NCBI GenBank assembly: GCA_949317995.1
Contig: OX439040.1
Coordinates: forward strand, 77,225,972 to 77,289,971
DNA length: 64,000 bases
Origin: Acholoe squamosa
Lineage: Eukaryota; Annelida; Polychaeta; Phyllodocida; Polynoidae
Reading direction: 5' to 3'
This document shows, piece by piece, positions 37,040-47,789 of this stretch. The notes beneath the pieces were generated by a model. That model ran no database searches and had not been told where the DNA came from. It saw only the letters and a list, made by a program, of their open reading frames with translations. Position numbers and translations under genes: made by a program. The number at the start of each line of letters is the position of its first letter. Within the stretch, counting starts at the first letter, position 1.

Positions 37040-37246
37040 TACTATCCATTCTCTCTAGTATGTCTTCGGGCTTCCCTAGCCCACTTAAAAGGGTCTATAT
37101 CTCCTCTTTCCTATTGCTCAGGATGTGTGTGGTGCACATATGCGCGGGCACTGACACATTCCTCTGTTAAATTATCCACCTGTGAAGCATGGGATAGCCA
37201 CTTAGTGCCGCTAAAGTGCTGTAAAACACAAATCAATCAATCAATC
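37040..37246 (+). mobile_element. LINE 3' end with (AATC)n tail
   Basis: The segment ends GCTGTAAAACACAAATCAAT plus further AATC units, the kind of short tandem tail left by CR1-like LINEs. A comparable tail closes the LINE at 57300-58001 (AATAAATCAATCAATCAAC). No protein remains. Confidence 0.45.
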
Positions 37247-37769
37247 TAGTATGTCTAATGTACAGAATAATTTCAATATCCCTAATACATAATACTTGTA
37301 CCACATAGTCAGTGCCTGCATAGAGACCGCTATATCTTATGAATCGTGAGTATCGTTTCACATTCAGTGACCTTTCTAAGAATGACTCCTGGGGCCTGTT
37401 GCTCCAATAGTTACTAGTGGTTATTACATTGAGTGTGTTTCTGTGAGTATGAAAATGCTGCCAGTAGGCTATTTGCCAATTTCCTTTTTTCACACTTGCA
37501 AATTGAGTTCCCCTACAAGCAAGTGTGTACTTGCAGTAGTGGACTTTAGCCTTCATCTGTGTGAGCGCAATCAAGATGTGTATGAACGCAGCATGGATTT
37601 GCCTGGAAGCCTTGTGTGAAATGTTGCCTGAATTAAACCACCAATTTCTACTACTACTCCCATTGATACTAGAATTGCGTTTACTTAACTTGCTATATTT
37701 TGGCAATTACTTCCATTATTGCTCACTATACTCTGTCTCATATTTCTAACAGTTCTCATGATGTGCACA

Positions 37770-39720
37770 TGCCATGTGGTGCTGAAATATCTTCACATAC
37801 ACCAAATACTCTTGTCTACTATTGAAAAGAAATGCTAGAAACACCATAGCATGATAGGTTGATGAAATTCTAACTCTGACCACTGAAAATACATACCAAT
37901 GGTATAACACACACAATGACAAAAGAGGATGTGCTACCTATTTAAAGGGTCCAATATCACTTTAAAAAAAATATATCACAGTTTATGTACACTTCTCGCA
38001 ACCCGCACTTGCCGCATGGTACAAAAATATACCTTTTCATACTTTAAATAATCCTTTTCAATGATAAAAAAGTTTGTACTACCCATCTAGAGTAATTTAA
38101 ATCTATAAAGGGCCCATCTTGCTTGTCCAATATTATTTTGAAGAAAAAAGAGTTCCTACACTTCTTGGGATGAGCGCTTGCCATGAGGTGCAATAAACAA
38201 CTTTACATACACCAAATACTCTTTTCTCACAAGCCAAAAATGTCTACAATTGAATAGAAATGATACACACACCATACAAGGTGATAGGTTGACTATACAG
38301 AAATTTAACTTTAATCATTTGAAATGCTCAATACTGTCAGTATCGTTTCAACCTTAGATTTACTTTCAAAGAATGGCCAGAGCTCATTAAACACATTAAA
38401 TATCATCCCATCTACATCATATTTCATGTCCATGATGTTACAACAGATGTCTTTATGTGTAATAAAAAGCAAATCCCTGTGCCGAGAATTTTTTTTATCA
38501 CATCTCATCGCCAAATTTGGAGATTATCGAAATTTTTGAAAATGTAGCTTAGCATTCTCAACTTTACCCTCATACATTCAGAAATGACTAGATCTGTATG
38601 AAAAATCAATCTCTATTATCTACAATGCCCCTATTTTCAATAAATGTTACCCTTTTGCAACAATATATGATACAGCTAGTATGGTCCAGATCTGCACAGA
38701 CACTTCTGAACACAGAAAAAAATGTTACGTATGTGAGGTTTTTGATAGAATTTTACACTTCAGCGACACTTTTAATTATCACAGATCATCTATACCACTA
38801 TATCTTCTATAGAATGAGTTAGGTTACTATTTCAAAGCCATATGATGACAGTTTAAATGTATTATGGGTCATTTTGACTGTTTTGAAAAAAATATTCTCG
38901 CACTTTTACAACACTTCTGACTCCGAGAATTTCTATTGCTTTGAAAAAAAAAACCTCACACTTTTACAACACTTCTGACACTAAGCGCATGTCATGTGCT
39001 ACTTAGATACAGACTAGGGTACCTCAAATACTCTTTTTTTACTAGGCACATAACTCTATTACTCATTGCAAAACAGGCAATCAACATAGAACATCACTCA
39101 GGTCCATTGTGTTTATTCTATTATGACATGTCTAAAGAAAACTGAAATCACTGCATATGTGAGGTTTTCAATAGAATTTTCCAAGTCCACCTGATATGAG
39201 CAATGAAATAAAAGATCAAAGATTATCTGCATCACTATATCTTGTACAAAACAAGATATAGTTTACTTTTTGAAAAACAGATAATCAATATAGAACATTA
39301 CTCATGTCTATCATGTTCATTCTACTATGAAACACCCGAAAACATTGCATATGTGAGGTTTTAATAAAGCAAGAGTAATATAAAAGATCACAAATCATCT
39401 GCATCACTATATCTAGTACAGAATAAGTTGAATCACTATTTCAAAACCACATTTAGACAGTTAAAATGTATTATGTGTCATTTCTATTGCTTTGAAAAAA
39501 AACCTCACACTTTTACAACACTTCTGACACTAAGCGCATGTCATGTGCTACTTAGATACAGACTAGGGTACCTCAAATACTATTTTTTTACAAGGCACAT
39601 AACTCTATTACTCTTTGCAAAACAGATAATCAACAAAGAACATCACTCAGGACCATCAGCTTCATTCTACTATGACACACCCGAAAACGTGTGTGTGAGG
39701 TTTTCTTAGCCAAGACCGAA
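37770..39720. repeat. Diverged repeats of about 0.55 kb
   Basis: A block starting CCTCACACTTTTACAACACT and running through GTCATGTGCTACTTAGATAC recurs at 38954 and 39503, a shift of 549 bp. The neighbouring text repeats too: AGGCACATAACTCTATTACT, and a TATGTGAGGTTTT motif near 38731, 39152, 39351 and 39693. Older copies of the CATACACCAAATACTC block lie at about 37797 and 38208. None of the ORFs show a domain. Confidence 0.65.
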
Positions 39721-40460
39721 AGACCCCCACTGTGGTCATACTACTTGGACTTTGGCCTTGATTTTTGTTTTAACCAAACAGTTTCTATACATTCTAAACA
39801 AGAATATACTAGAAAAAAAGAATTTTTCATATATATAGCCAACAGACATGTTAAAGTGCACCTCACATACGCAACGTTTTCGGGAGTTGAATTTTGGTTT
39901 ATGAGATCTAGCTTGTATGTGCGACAAACTAGCAGTTTTATTTATTTACCATCATAACCTCCCTAGGGACCCTAATAAGAACAGTGAGGATACATTATTA
40001 TTATGGAAGTTAGGGGTATAAAAAAATTGTTGCGTATATGAGGTTTCCTGCAGTTTCAAAGGGCAAAATAGGTTAATGACACTCTAATACTGTCTAGCTT
40101 AACAATATATAGGTGTGAATTATAGGAATTGGTCAAAAAAGGGCATTTTTGGTGTGTTGTCCAACTTCGAGCCTCAGTAACTTGACAAACTATAGGCCAA
40201 AGTACATAAATTTACCCTCTGCTTAAAGCTCAAGATGTTTTCCTTCAAATGTGACTAGAATAAGGAAGAATGGTGGTCTACATTTTTACTGTAGCTCCCA
40301 AAAGGTAAAAAGCCCCTAGAATAGGGCCAAACATGGCTCAGTGAATCTGCCCATGTATACTTCATCTTATATCAATGGGTTCACTCACACAATGGGAAAA
40401 GCTGTTGAAATCTTTTATCTTTATTTACTTGATAACCCTACATATATTTCTATTGCTATA
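39721..40460. other. No gene seen; more copies of the TGAGGTTT motif
   Basis: A CACCTCACATACGCAACGTT block near 39857 and TTGCGTATATGAGGTTTCCT near 40029 are inverted relative to each other. Otherwise it is AT-rich spacer. Confidence 0.4.
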
Positions 40461-40617
40461 CATTGAGTTAACACAACACAGATATACTAAACTTAGTTTT
40501 TAATGTGGAAGTCCGTAGTGTGAGAGAGCCATGAGGTTACATTGAGATATATATAGCAAATCATGTGGGTTTATGGTGTAGATACACAGGTGGATAAATG
40601 AGGTTAAGTAGTTACCC
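40461..40617 (-). repeat. Ngaro split repeat B2
   Basis: 157 bp from CATTGAGTTAACACAACACA to AAGTAGTTACCC. It matches B1 (40840-40996) with one difference seen (GGGTTTATGG against GGGTATATGG). Confidence 0.9.
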
Positions 40618-40682
40618 CTACCTAATAAGATAAACTAACTAAATTATCAAGATTATATTAAGATAAGGTGAGGGAGGGAGGG

Positions 40683-40843
40683 TGAATAAAAAATTTCCCT
40701 CCTCCTGGTGCCACGTACATCCACAGACTGTGAGCTGGTAGTGAGCATGTGGTACATGTCACATAGGTGGCGCTGTGGTATTGGAATGTGTGTGGAACTC
40801 AATGCCGCAGAATTAACCAAGGATAGTCAATTCTCTACACATT
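40683..40843 (-). repeat. Ngaro split repeat A2
   Basis: 161 bp from TGAATAAAAAATTTCCCTCC to TTCTCTACACATT, identical by eye to A1 at 45360-45520. Its end overlaps the start of B1 by a few bases (CATT). Confidence 0.9.
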
Positions 40844-40996
40844 GAGTTAACACAACACAGATATACTAAACTTAGTTTTTAATGTGGAAGTCCGTAGTGT
40901 GAGAGAGCCATGAGGTTACATTGAGATATATATAGCAAATCATGTGGGTATATGGTGTAGATACACAGGTGGATAAATGAGGTTAAGTAGTTACCC
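40840..40996 (-). repeat. Ngaro split repeat B1, overlapping the recombinase 3' end
   Basis: This is the inner copy of B. The recombinase stop codon (40879-40881) lies inside it, so about the last 38 residues of that protein are encoded by repeat sequence. Confidence 0.9.
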
Positions 40997-42003
40997 AAAG
41001 TACCTATTATAAGGTTGGGAGAGCGAGAAGTGACATATACACAGTGTTCTGGCCTGGAGTTGTCAGCTATATATGCTCGGACGCTGTCAGAGCGCCACCC
41101 ACCATGCCGCATGATGTCTGTCATGGCGGCACCCTGACTGTATGCCATCGTGGCTCCTGAAAGGCGCAGACGGTGAAGGTTAGCAAGAGCCGCGTGGTCA
41201 CCACATGCCCTGATGGCTGCCGCCCACCTCTTAGCAATGTATGTTGTGGTCAAAGGGTTACCATCAGTGAAGGCAAGTAGGGGGGAGCAGCCGTTGTTTG
41301 AATTGTCAGGTGAACGGTTTGCCTGTGCTCGGAGGTGAGCGGCCCTCGGACAGAGCGGGCTGTCTGTTATAGCCGGCAATTTGATCTTTGTACCTTCTCC
41401 TAACATTTGGGCTGTCTTTGTCCATTTAACATCTACGATGATGTATTCCTTGTACACCCTCACATCAGATGTGGTCAGGTGGCGTGTGGGATCAAACTTC
41501 TTAACGGTGTATGGCGCCACGCTACTTTGACGGAGAAATGCTGTGTACATCAGGATAATAGCATACACTAGCATGGGGCCATTCTCCTCTTCCACCATAG
41601 TCTCTAGATACCGAATTATCTGGTGTGGGTGTAATGCCGATTTTGGTCTCGGTAGGTAACGGAGGTCGAGGTCTATGGCCCTAAGGGCATTGTCTAACTG
41701 CATGCTATAGAAGGCTGGTGTCAGTAACCCAGCCTGCTTAAAGTAAGTCCTGAGGAGGCCCACCTGATTCCTGATGCTCTTAGGGCATCTGTTGGAGTGG
41801 GTAAGATACTCAATATAGGCGCATACTTGGGGTATAGATGGGTCATCGTAGTAGATTCCAAGGTCGTAACAGAAGGTGACATATTTCCTGATTGCCGCGT
41901 CACGATTGGCTACAGTGCCTGGCCTGAATGCTCTCGACTGACGCTCCTGTGCAGCTAGTAGGAGGGCACCAACCGGAGATCTACAAATATTGAGAGAAGT
42001 CAA
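40879..42003 (-). CDS. Ngaro tyrosine recombinase, 374 aa
   Basis: This enzyme joins the circular DNA copy to the target by strand exchange through a tyrosine. The N-terminal half (about 1-120) resembles a SAM-like core-binding domain. The catalytic domain has Arg158 (TAFLRQSS), His277 and Arg280 (LHRLRLSG), His300 and Trp303 (RHGGW), and nucleophile Tyr311 (VRAYI). All expected residues are present, so the protein may be active. It starts 23 nt inside the end of RT-RNase H in another frame. The C-terminus runs into repeat B1. It is related to phage-type integrases only at the fold level. Confidence 0.9.
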   Translation of the reverse strand: MTSLNICRSPVGALLLAAQERQSRAFRPGTVANRDAAIRKYVTFCYDLGIYYDDPSIPQVCAYIEYLTHSNRCPKSIRNQVGLLRTYFKQAGLLTPAFYSMQLDNALRAIDLDLRYLPRPKSALHPHQIIRYLETMVEEENGPMLVYAIILMYTAFLRQSSVAPYTVKKFDPTRHLTTSDVRVYKEYIIVDVKWTKTAQMLGEGTKIKLPAITDSPLCPRAAHLRAQANRSPDNSNNGCSPLLAFTDGNPLTTTYIAKRWAAAIRACGDHAALANLHRLRLSGATMAYSQGAAMTDIMRHGGWRSDSVRAYIADNSRPEHCVYVTSRSPNLIIGTLGNYLTSFIHLCIYTIYPHDLLYISQCNLMALSHYGLPH

Positions 42004-44032
42004 GACTAAGCTTGGTAATGCGGCACATTTTCACATTTTTGTCACGCATAAACTTTGAGACTTTGCGGCGATAAGATGCCCCCAGGTGAGACCTACTGAG
42101 GGCATCTGGTATCGCCATGAGGGGGCCAGGCACATAATTAAACACAAGGTGGACAGATAGTCTGGCAGCAAGGAACCATGCTGCCCTAGCACAAGCAGCC
42201 ATTATTGGATCACGTGCCCGACCCCAAGTGTATGTGAGAATTGTGGCGAGGTTGTCACAGTTGACGCAGATTGTTTTTCCCCTATCTTGCTTTGATACAA
42301 ATGTCCGCAACGCTACTAGGCAGTTTAAGCACTCCAGCTCAGAGCTGGTGAGGGTGTCTGACATGCGTGTAGAAATCCTTGTAGCATATGGGTAGGACAT
42401 GTCATGGGCACCGAAGCCTGTCTTGCATGCATCGGCATATATGTGCCTATCTGGTTCTGGGTGATGGAACATGCTGCGGCCGTTGTAATCTGGGAGGTAT
42501 TTTTCGAACCATCGGAGGTCAGCCTTGACATGAGAGTCAATGTGTATGTATCCCTCGTCCTGTTCGCGAATTGCTGAGAGGAGGCGGCCCATAAAGAGGC
42601 GGGCTGGAACAACGGCTTTTGATAGGTGATTGATGAAGCCTACGAGGCGTTGTGCCTCTTTAAGGGTGATATATTCCTGTTTAGAGGCATTCCTTAGATG
42701 GGCTGTGATTTCTGCGAGTTTTCCATGTGGTATGGTGATCCGTTGTTTTCTCACATCAATAGATATTCCCTACCATACTAGTTTTGTGGTGGGTGGTTGG
42801 GACTTTTTCTTTGCTAGTGACAGGCCAAGTTCTATGAACAGCTCCTCAACTGTGGCATGGTTGGATATGGCCGTTGGTTCATCCGGGGATATGATAAGTA
42901 GGTCATCCAGGTACATGATTCCAGTAATTCCCTTTTTATGCAAAGCTCGAGTGATGAATTCAGCTATTCTTTGCATGTAGAGGCTGCTATTCCGGCTGCC
43001 GAATGGCAGGGCAATATCCATGTATGTGTGGCCTGCGTGCTGTATGCCCAGTAAAACCCAGTCCCTTGGGCATGTGCGGAAATTACGAAATGCGCGAGAG
43101 ATGTCAAACGCACTCATAAATACTGATTCCGGGTTGTGCGACAGTATCGCCTCTACTGCTTTTTGGACAGTTGGGAGAGTGTGCTGTTGTAGATCGCCAT
43201 CAATTAGATTCTTCTGTATATTTCTATTGACACCTCCATTGCCATATGAAAGGTCGACAATTATCCGCCTCTGGTCCGGACAATGTTTAGGTCTGCTCAT
43301 GAGAGGGCTAACATGGAAGTATGGAGTGAATGGTGGCTTCACAAAGGGCCCAATGAGGGCGCCATGGCTGCGTTCTACTGATATGTATTCTTCCACTGCC
43401 CTAGGGAACTCTGTAGCTGATGAGTGGTTACCCTTACCTGGTGGAAGGGGCTGTGGGAATGGACCTGTGTATTGCAAAGGGAAGCCATATTTAATCCCTT
43501 TAATGACCATGTTGTCGTATTGGTGTCCTGTAGCAGCCTCCTCCCAAGCTGCTATGTTGAGTTTGGATGGTAGAACAACTTTGGCCCCTTCTGCATTGCT
43601 CACATTGTGTGCTGCCACTTGAGTGTAGATGAGGTTTAGATCTGGTGGAAGTTGGGTTGTTGGTGTGGGTGGGTGGAACCGGGTGGGGGAGGGGGTATAG
43701 GTGGTTGGGTCAAGTAAGATACCAACGCTGATGTTGTGTGCTAATGCAGCAGCGTCTGGTGGAGGGTCCCCAGGGTCATCTAGACAGGGAGCTGCTATCG
43801 GGGGAGGTGAGGACAGATGAGGAGTGCTGGGAGGAGGGGGTGAGGACAGGGATTCCGTTACCGGGCCTGGTGGTATATGTGACACACTGTGAGTGGTAGG
43901 GGTGTTGGTGGGTGGTATATTGCAGTGACTGTTAATGTCATTAGAACCCAGCGGCTGCTCCTGGTCATGGGAAGGGTGACGTCCAGGGTAACGGCCGCTG
44001 CATTCTAGTTTTTTTAATCGTGAGACTGCCAT
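41981..44032 (-). pseudogene. Ngaro RT-RNase H with a single in-frame TAG
   Basis: Two ORFs in one frame, 44032-42770 and 42769-41981, are split by TAG at 42770-42772. The first has a proline-rich N-terminus, then RT from about residue 220, with the first catalytic Asp at 310 (SAFDISRAF) and YLDD at 374-377. The second has the thumb-like segment and RNase H with Asp108, Glu139, Asp167 and Asp217, counted from the GTG at 42754 (YADACKTG, SSELEC, NCDNLA, IPDALSR). Every catalytic residue is present. The break looks like one point mutation or a read-through site. The start at 44032 overlaps the end of gag. No frameshift was found. Confidence 0.85.
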
Positions 44033-45219
44033 GTTTGGCGGCGGGGGCTGGTGCGGCGAGGGCTGGCATGACGGGGGCTAGTGCGCCGGGGGCTGGTGCG
44101 CTTCTGGTGCCTGTTCCATGAGGTAGGTGCATTGTAACGTGATTGTTGCTCATCCTGTCTAGTTGACATGCCTCTCTTCCTGATACAGTTTATGCTGGAG
44201 TGCTTGCATTCCTTCAGATTGGCCCCATAATAGCACACTGCACACACATGCCTTTTCTCACCATCATGGCTCTCATGGTTATCATGATGCCTGCATTTAC
44301 CAAGGTTATATCTGTGACATGGATGGGGTTCCTGTTTCTGAGTACCATTACCTTTCCCCATTATCCATGCAATATTGATCCTGTCATCCTTCAAGTCGTC
44401 ATCCCCCCATTTCCCTCCAGCTTCCACTTTATCAAAGCATGAGTTGCTCCAGTCACGTACATTGGGCCAGTAGTGAGATGCTGCATCCTGGGTGACATTG
44501 ACAAAGTGTTGCAAAAGCTTGGTATACTGGGGATCAGTATTCGGGATTGTATAGAGCATTTTCGCATACCCCATACTGTATTCTTCATAAGTGAGCTCAT
44601 CATAAGTGTCCCTCTTACGCACTTTAAGGAGCTGCTGTCGGGGCAAGTACATATATGGTCTGGGGTATGTGTGAACTGGCCTATGGCGCGAAACTGGCTT
44701 ACCCGTAGCTCGTCCCATGTCAAACACTCCTTTTTTTATAGCTGCCTGTGCGACATCATCCTTATCAGCATCATTCATTATTTGATCAATCTTGGGCAGT
44801 GGGACAGAGATTTGAGATCGTGCTGGTGTCTGGAGAGTGACGTTTTTTGTTGTAACTGCAGCTGGAGTTTTAGCTGTATGCTGCGGTGTGCCGGGTGGAG
44901 GGGAGGAGGTGCTGGAGGAGGTGGTGTTCCCGCCTGTAGTATGAGGAGAGGAGGGGGTTACCTCCTGCTGTGTGCCAGTATCCTTTACATCCAAATGTTT
45001 TTTATCAGTGACAAGGAGTTCATAGAAGTCCTCCATACGATCCTCCACCTTGCCCATACGATCCTCTAAACTGTATCGGCGTTTTTTAGCTGATTGTGTA
45101 TCCTTATCTGATGAGCCTGCTGCTGGACGTTTGGACGGACGTCGGCGTGGGGTAGGGTCTGTCACCAACCGTGCCTCAGCCATAGCTGCTGCTGCACGTG
45201 AAGCTGCCCTGCGTGGCAT
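44014..45219 (-). CDS. Ngaro gag-like protein, 401 aa
   Basis: This is the first ORF of the element and the likely structural, RNA-binding protein. The N-terminus is Ala/Arg-rich with a nuclear-signal-like stretch (RRRPSKRP; KKRR near 45-48). A Ser/Thr/Pro-rich linker spans about 80-140. Near 300-345 lies a Cys/His cluster (CHRYNLGKC, then HVCAVC, then KECKH and C) like the zinc-finger region of DIRS/Ngaro gag proteins. The tail repeats the motif TSPRR (375-394). It overlaps the start of the RT frame by 19 nt. Confidence 0.8.
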   Translation of the reverse strand: MPRRAASRAAAAMAEARLVTDPTPRRRPSKRPAAGSSDKDTQSAKKRRYSLEDRMGKVEDRMEDFYELLVTDKKHLDVKDTGTQQEVTPSSPHTTGGNTTSSSTSSPPPGTPQHTAKTPAAVTTKNVTLQTPARSQISVPLPKIDQIMNDADKDDVAQAAIKKGVFDMGRATGKPVSRHRPVHTYPRPYMYLPRQQLLKVRKRDTYDELTYEEYSMGYAKMLYTIPNTDPQYTKLLQHFVNVTQDAASHYWPNVRDWSNSCFDKVEAGGKWGDDDLKDDRINIAWIMGKGNGTQKQEPHPCHRYNLGKCRHHDNHESHDGEKRHVCAVCYYGANLKECKHSSINCIRKRGMSTRQDEQQSRYNAPTSWNRHQKRTSPRRTSPRHASPRRTSPRRQTWQSHD

Positions 45220-45359
45220 AACTGAGTCTGTTTTAGGAGGTTTAAAGAGAGTTTCCTCTGCAGTAGATTGAAGATGATGTGTAATGTTTAGTCCTGAAAG
45301 GGCCGCTCGTGTCCCTATATATTCCTTAAGGCTAGGGTCGCTCGTGCCCCTAGGCCTGT

Positions 45360-45520
45360 TGAATAAAAAATTTCCCTCCTCCTGGTGCCACGTACATCCA
45401 CAGACTGTGAGCTGGTAGTGAGCATGTGGTACATGTCACATAGGTGGCGCTGTGGTATTGGAATGTGTGTGGAACTCAATGCCGCAGAATTAACCAAGGA
45501 TAGTCAATTCTCTACACATT
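45360..45520 (-). repeat. Ngaro split repeat A1 (5' end of the element)
   Basis: 161 bp that match A2. It lies 140 bp upstream of the gag start and is expected to carry promoter function, though no motif can be assigned. Confidence 0.9.
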
Positions 45521-45785
45521 AGATATCATTGTACTATATGTACATGGCTATCACCTCTGCATTCACTACTCCCCTTAGTTACACATACCAACACTAGGGA
45601 TCACCCCAGTGACTATGATAGTTACAGGCTGCGTCATACCTGTAACCTCAGACCAGCATGAGCTGCCTAGCTATTCACTATTATTAATAAGACGCTATAT
45701 TATAAACTGACACATATTTGATCATGCATACTTGACAGCATTCATAGCATATCAAGATACGACAGAAGAATGTCCATGGCTTCAT

Positions 45786-46330
45786 TTATACATCATCATA
45801 TGCTTTCCCCGTCACATCAATAAGTACAACAGATAAGTATACAAGGTACATCTCAGTGCTGTAGTTTGAGTCAGAGGGTGCAGCAGGCAACCCCAAGCGG
45901 GTAATCCCATGCTTTCTATAGAACAACTGACATGTAACACTTGTGAGGGACAAACAAGGCCAAAAGGCGATCACATTTTCATCTTCATCCTGTGACTCTT
46001 TTTGCTGACATAGCCGAGGATGTTCTGATGGTACATATTTTTGTACTTAAGGGTTGTCTGGGAACTTGTGGACAGTGTGGTCATCCTCGTAATGAATGAG
46101 GAACATGATTTTATACATATGTCACTCTGCATCCAGAGCTAACACTTTGCTGAGGTGCCTTGTGTCCAGAGTAGAGTCTGAGTCGTGTATGAAGGTGCAG
46201 TTGACAATGTGGCCCTCTTTGTATCCACTTTTAATGAATACTCCATTATCACATGTGTCCATATAAAAATCACTGCGGCTACGACAAATAGTATCAGGGC
46301 AGTTATGGCAAATAGATACGGTGTCAGTAT
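45786..46330 (-). pseudogene. Possible decayed coding segment, unrecognised
   Basis: One minus-strand frame reads with protein-like composition from about 46330 to 45786, broken by TGA near 46130 and TAA near 46050. Pieces include CHNCPDTICRSRSDF, GYKEGHIVNCTF, FLIHYEDDHTVHKFP and EDENVIAFWPC. There are paired Cys residues and no tandem structure, so chance seems less likely than for most ORFs here. I do not recognise the family. It could be an old transposon protein or a lost exon, and could also be chance. Confidence 0.3.
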
Positions 46331-47195
46331 TGATATTTATAAAGAATGTATCTAATATATTCTATTGATTCAATATCATAATATCAATGTGAATATTCTT
46401 AACGGATCAATTATTCAAATTATAGCAAGTTGTGACTGCAAAGTCAATAAATAAAATATATCAAGTCTGACAATGCTGTATTTATAGGACTGCATAATGT
46501 CATTTTATTGCATATTAAGCACCAGGGACATGTCTATCCCCTTGGAAGATGAGACATGACACTATGTGAGAGTGTATATTTAATGTGGCCAGTAAGGTCA
46601 CTGCTCAGGTTGCATTTAAACTTATGTATATATTCATATAGAGGTTTCAAGTTTAAACTTTACTACTTATAAAGTCACTCATTCCTTTCAGAATTGATGA
46701 ACTCTTTGGTGCGCAAATGTTGTGATGCCATAACGCATGGGAAGCATGTCTCATAACACTGGGAAGATGGAAGATGGATCCAGATTGGGTTATGCTGCCT
46801 CACATAAGGGCACAGCAGGGTCCCGGCTGTGGTATATAAAGATGGCAACGGTTTAATTTTCATTGAGGCCTGATGAAAGGCACATTATTTCAATATCTCA
46901 ATTTCAAGTACATGTATATGTAAAGATGAATTTATATTCTAAATTGAATTATTAAAGGGGGCTACATAATACGATATGATACTATCTATATCCATATATA
47001 TGGTATGGAAGTGCCCCGAGTTGCATGTTATTGTTGGATATCAGTCACAAGTCATGACATATCCACTAACTAATTATTTTATTACACGATTAATCAATAG
47101 ATATTCAATAGAAAATCAATAAATACAAGTTGAAAACAAAATCGTTCCCCTTCCCCGAGACTCGAAGTCAGCCATATTGTGTGTACACACAGCAA
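46331..47195. other. No gene seen
   Basis: AT-rich spacer. The minus-strand ORF at 46675-46863 has no domain. Confidence 0.4.
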
Positions 47196-47204
47196 AAAAA
47201 ATCG

Positions 47205-47279
47205 TTCGCCCGGACCGGGACTCATCCCACCTACCTCTAGAAGCTGAGCACAATGCGCTAACCACTAGACCAACGGTTC
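47205..47279 (-). repeat. tRNA-like sequence, probably a SINE head or tRNA pseudogene
   Basis: On the minus strand TGGTCTAGTGGTTAGCGC is a good A box and GGATGAGTCC is a weak B box, spaced as in a tRNA (positions 8 and 53). The acceptor arms GAACCGT and the expected 3' partner do not pair, so this is not a working tRNA gene. A similar piece (TTCCCCTTCCCCGAGACTCG) lies just to the left near 47147. Confidence 0.4.
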
Positions 47280-47511
47280 ACACACCTCGGCGCCCGGCAG
47301 CTGCTTGCTTGGTTTAACGCGTCCAGCAGTACTGTATATCCTCGTGTAAAGGCCTGGTCGATTTGCCACTTAGTAAGGAGGTTTATGTGGTAAGCAGTAC
47401 TAATACAAGCCTGGACTTATAAACGGGAAATCTGGTATGTAGCTATGGGACAGGCAGCTCTGACCACTGTGGTGTAGTCCTAACTTAATTCTACTGCTGC
47501 TATTCTCGTCA

Positions 47512-47584
47512 GTCCCTGTGGTGCAATGCATAGGGAGTTGGATTTAGAATCAGGAGACTGCAGGTTCGACCCCTACCCTGGCAA
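47512..47584 (+). repeat. tRNA-derived SINE head
   Basis: The A box-like TGGTGCAATGCATAGGG and the B box GGTTCGACCCC lie at tRNA spacing. The T arm pairs (GCAGG with CCTAC, 4 of 5). The loop TTTAGAA would give anticodon TAG, but the anticodon and acceptor stems do not pair, so a SINE head is the better reading. The non-tRNA body may extend to about 47780. Confidence 0.45.
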
Positions 47585-47789
47585 TGAAAATTTCGTAGGT
47601 TTTAACATGTAACATATGACATGTAAGGTGTGCATGTTATCCATGAATAACCACACTGGGTGCCTGTTATCCTTGGATAACCGCACACCTAACAAAAGCC
47701 ATGCAATATCGACAGGTATGTGCATGGGAATATCCAGGAAAAGCACTCAGAATCACAGAAATCATGTAATAACTGAGATTGAATGTTGA

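Larger units (their letters stand above)
40461..45520 (-). mobile_element. Ngaro-like (DIRS order) YR retrotransposon
   Basis: Read on the minus strand the order is A1 (45520-45360), gag, RT-RNase H, tyrosine recombinase, B1 (40996-40840), A2 (40843-40683), B2 (40617-40461). This A1-ORFs-B1-A2-B2 split direct repeat layout is that of Ngaro elements, which copy through a circular form and integrate with a tyrosine recombinase instead of a DDE integrase. No target duplication is seen, as expected. The repeat pairs are almost identical, which suggests recent insertion. I see no methyltransferase or hydrolase ORF. One in-frame TAG interrupts RT-RNase H. Confidence 0.9.

Noticed and set aside
47205..47584. 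Functional tRNA genes
   Set aside because: A and B boxes are at the right spacing, but acceptor stems do not pair in either, so SINE heads or pseudogenes fit better.
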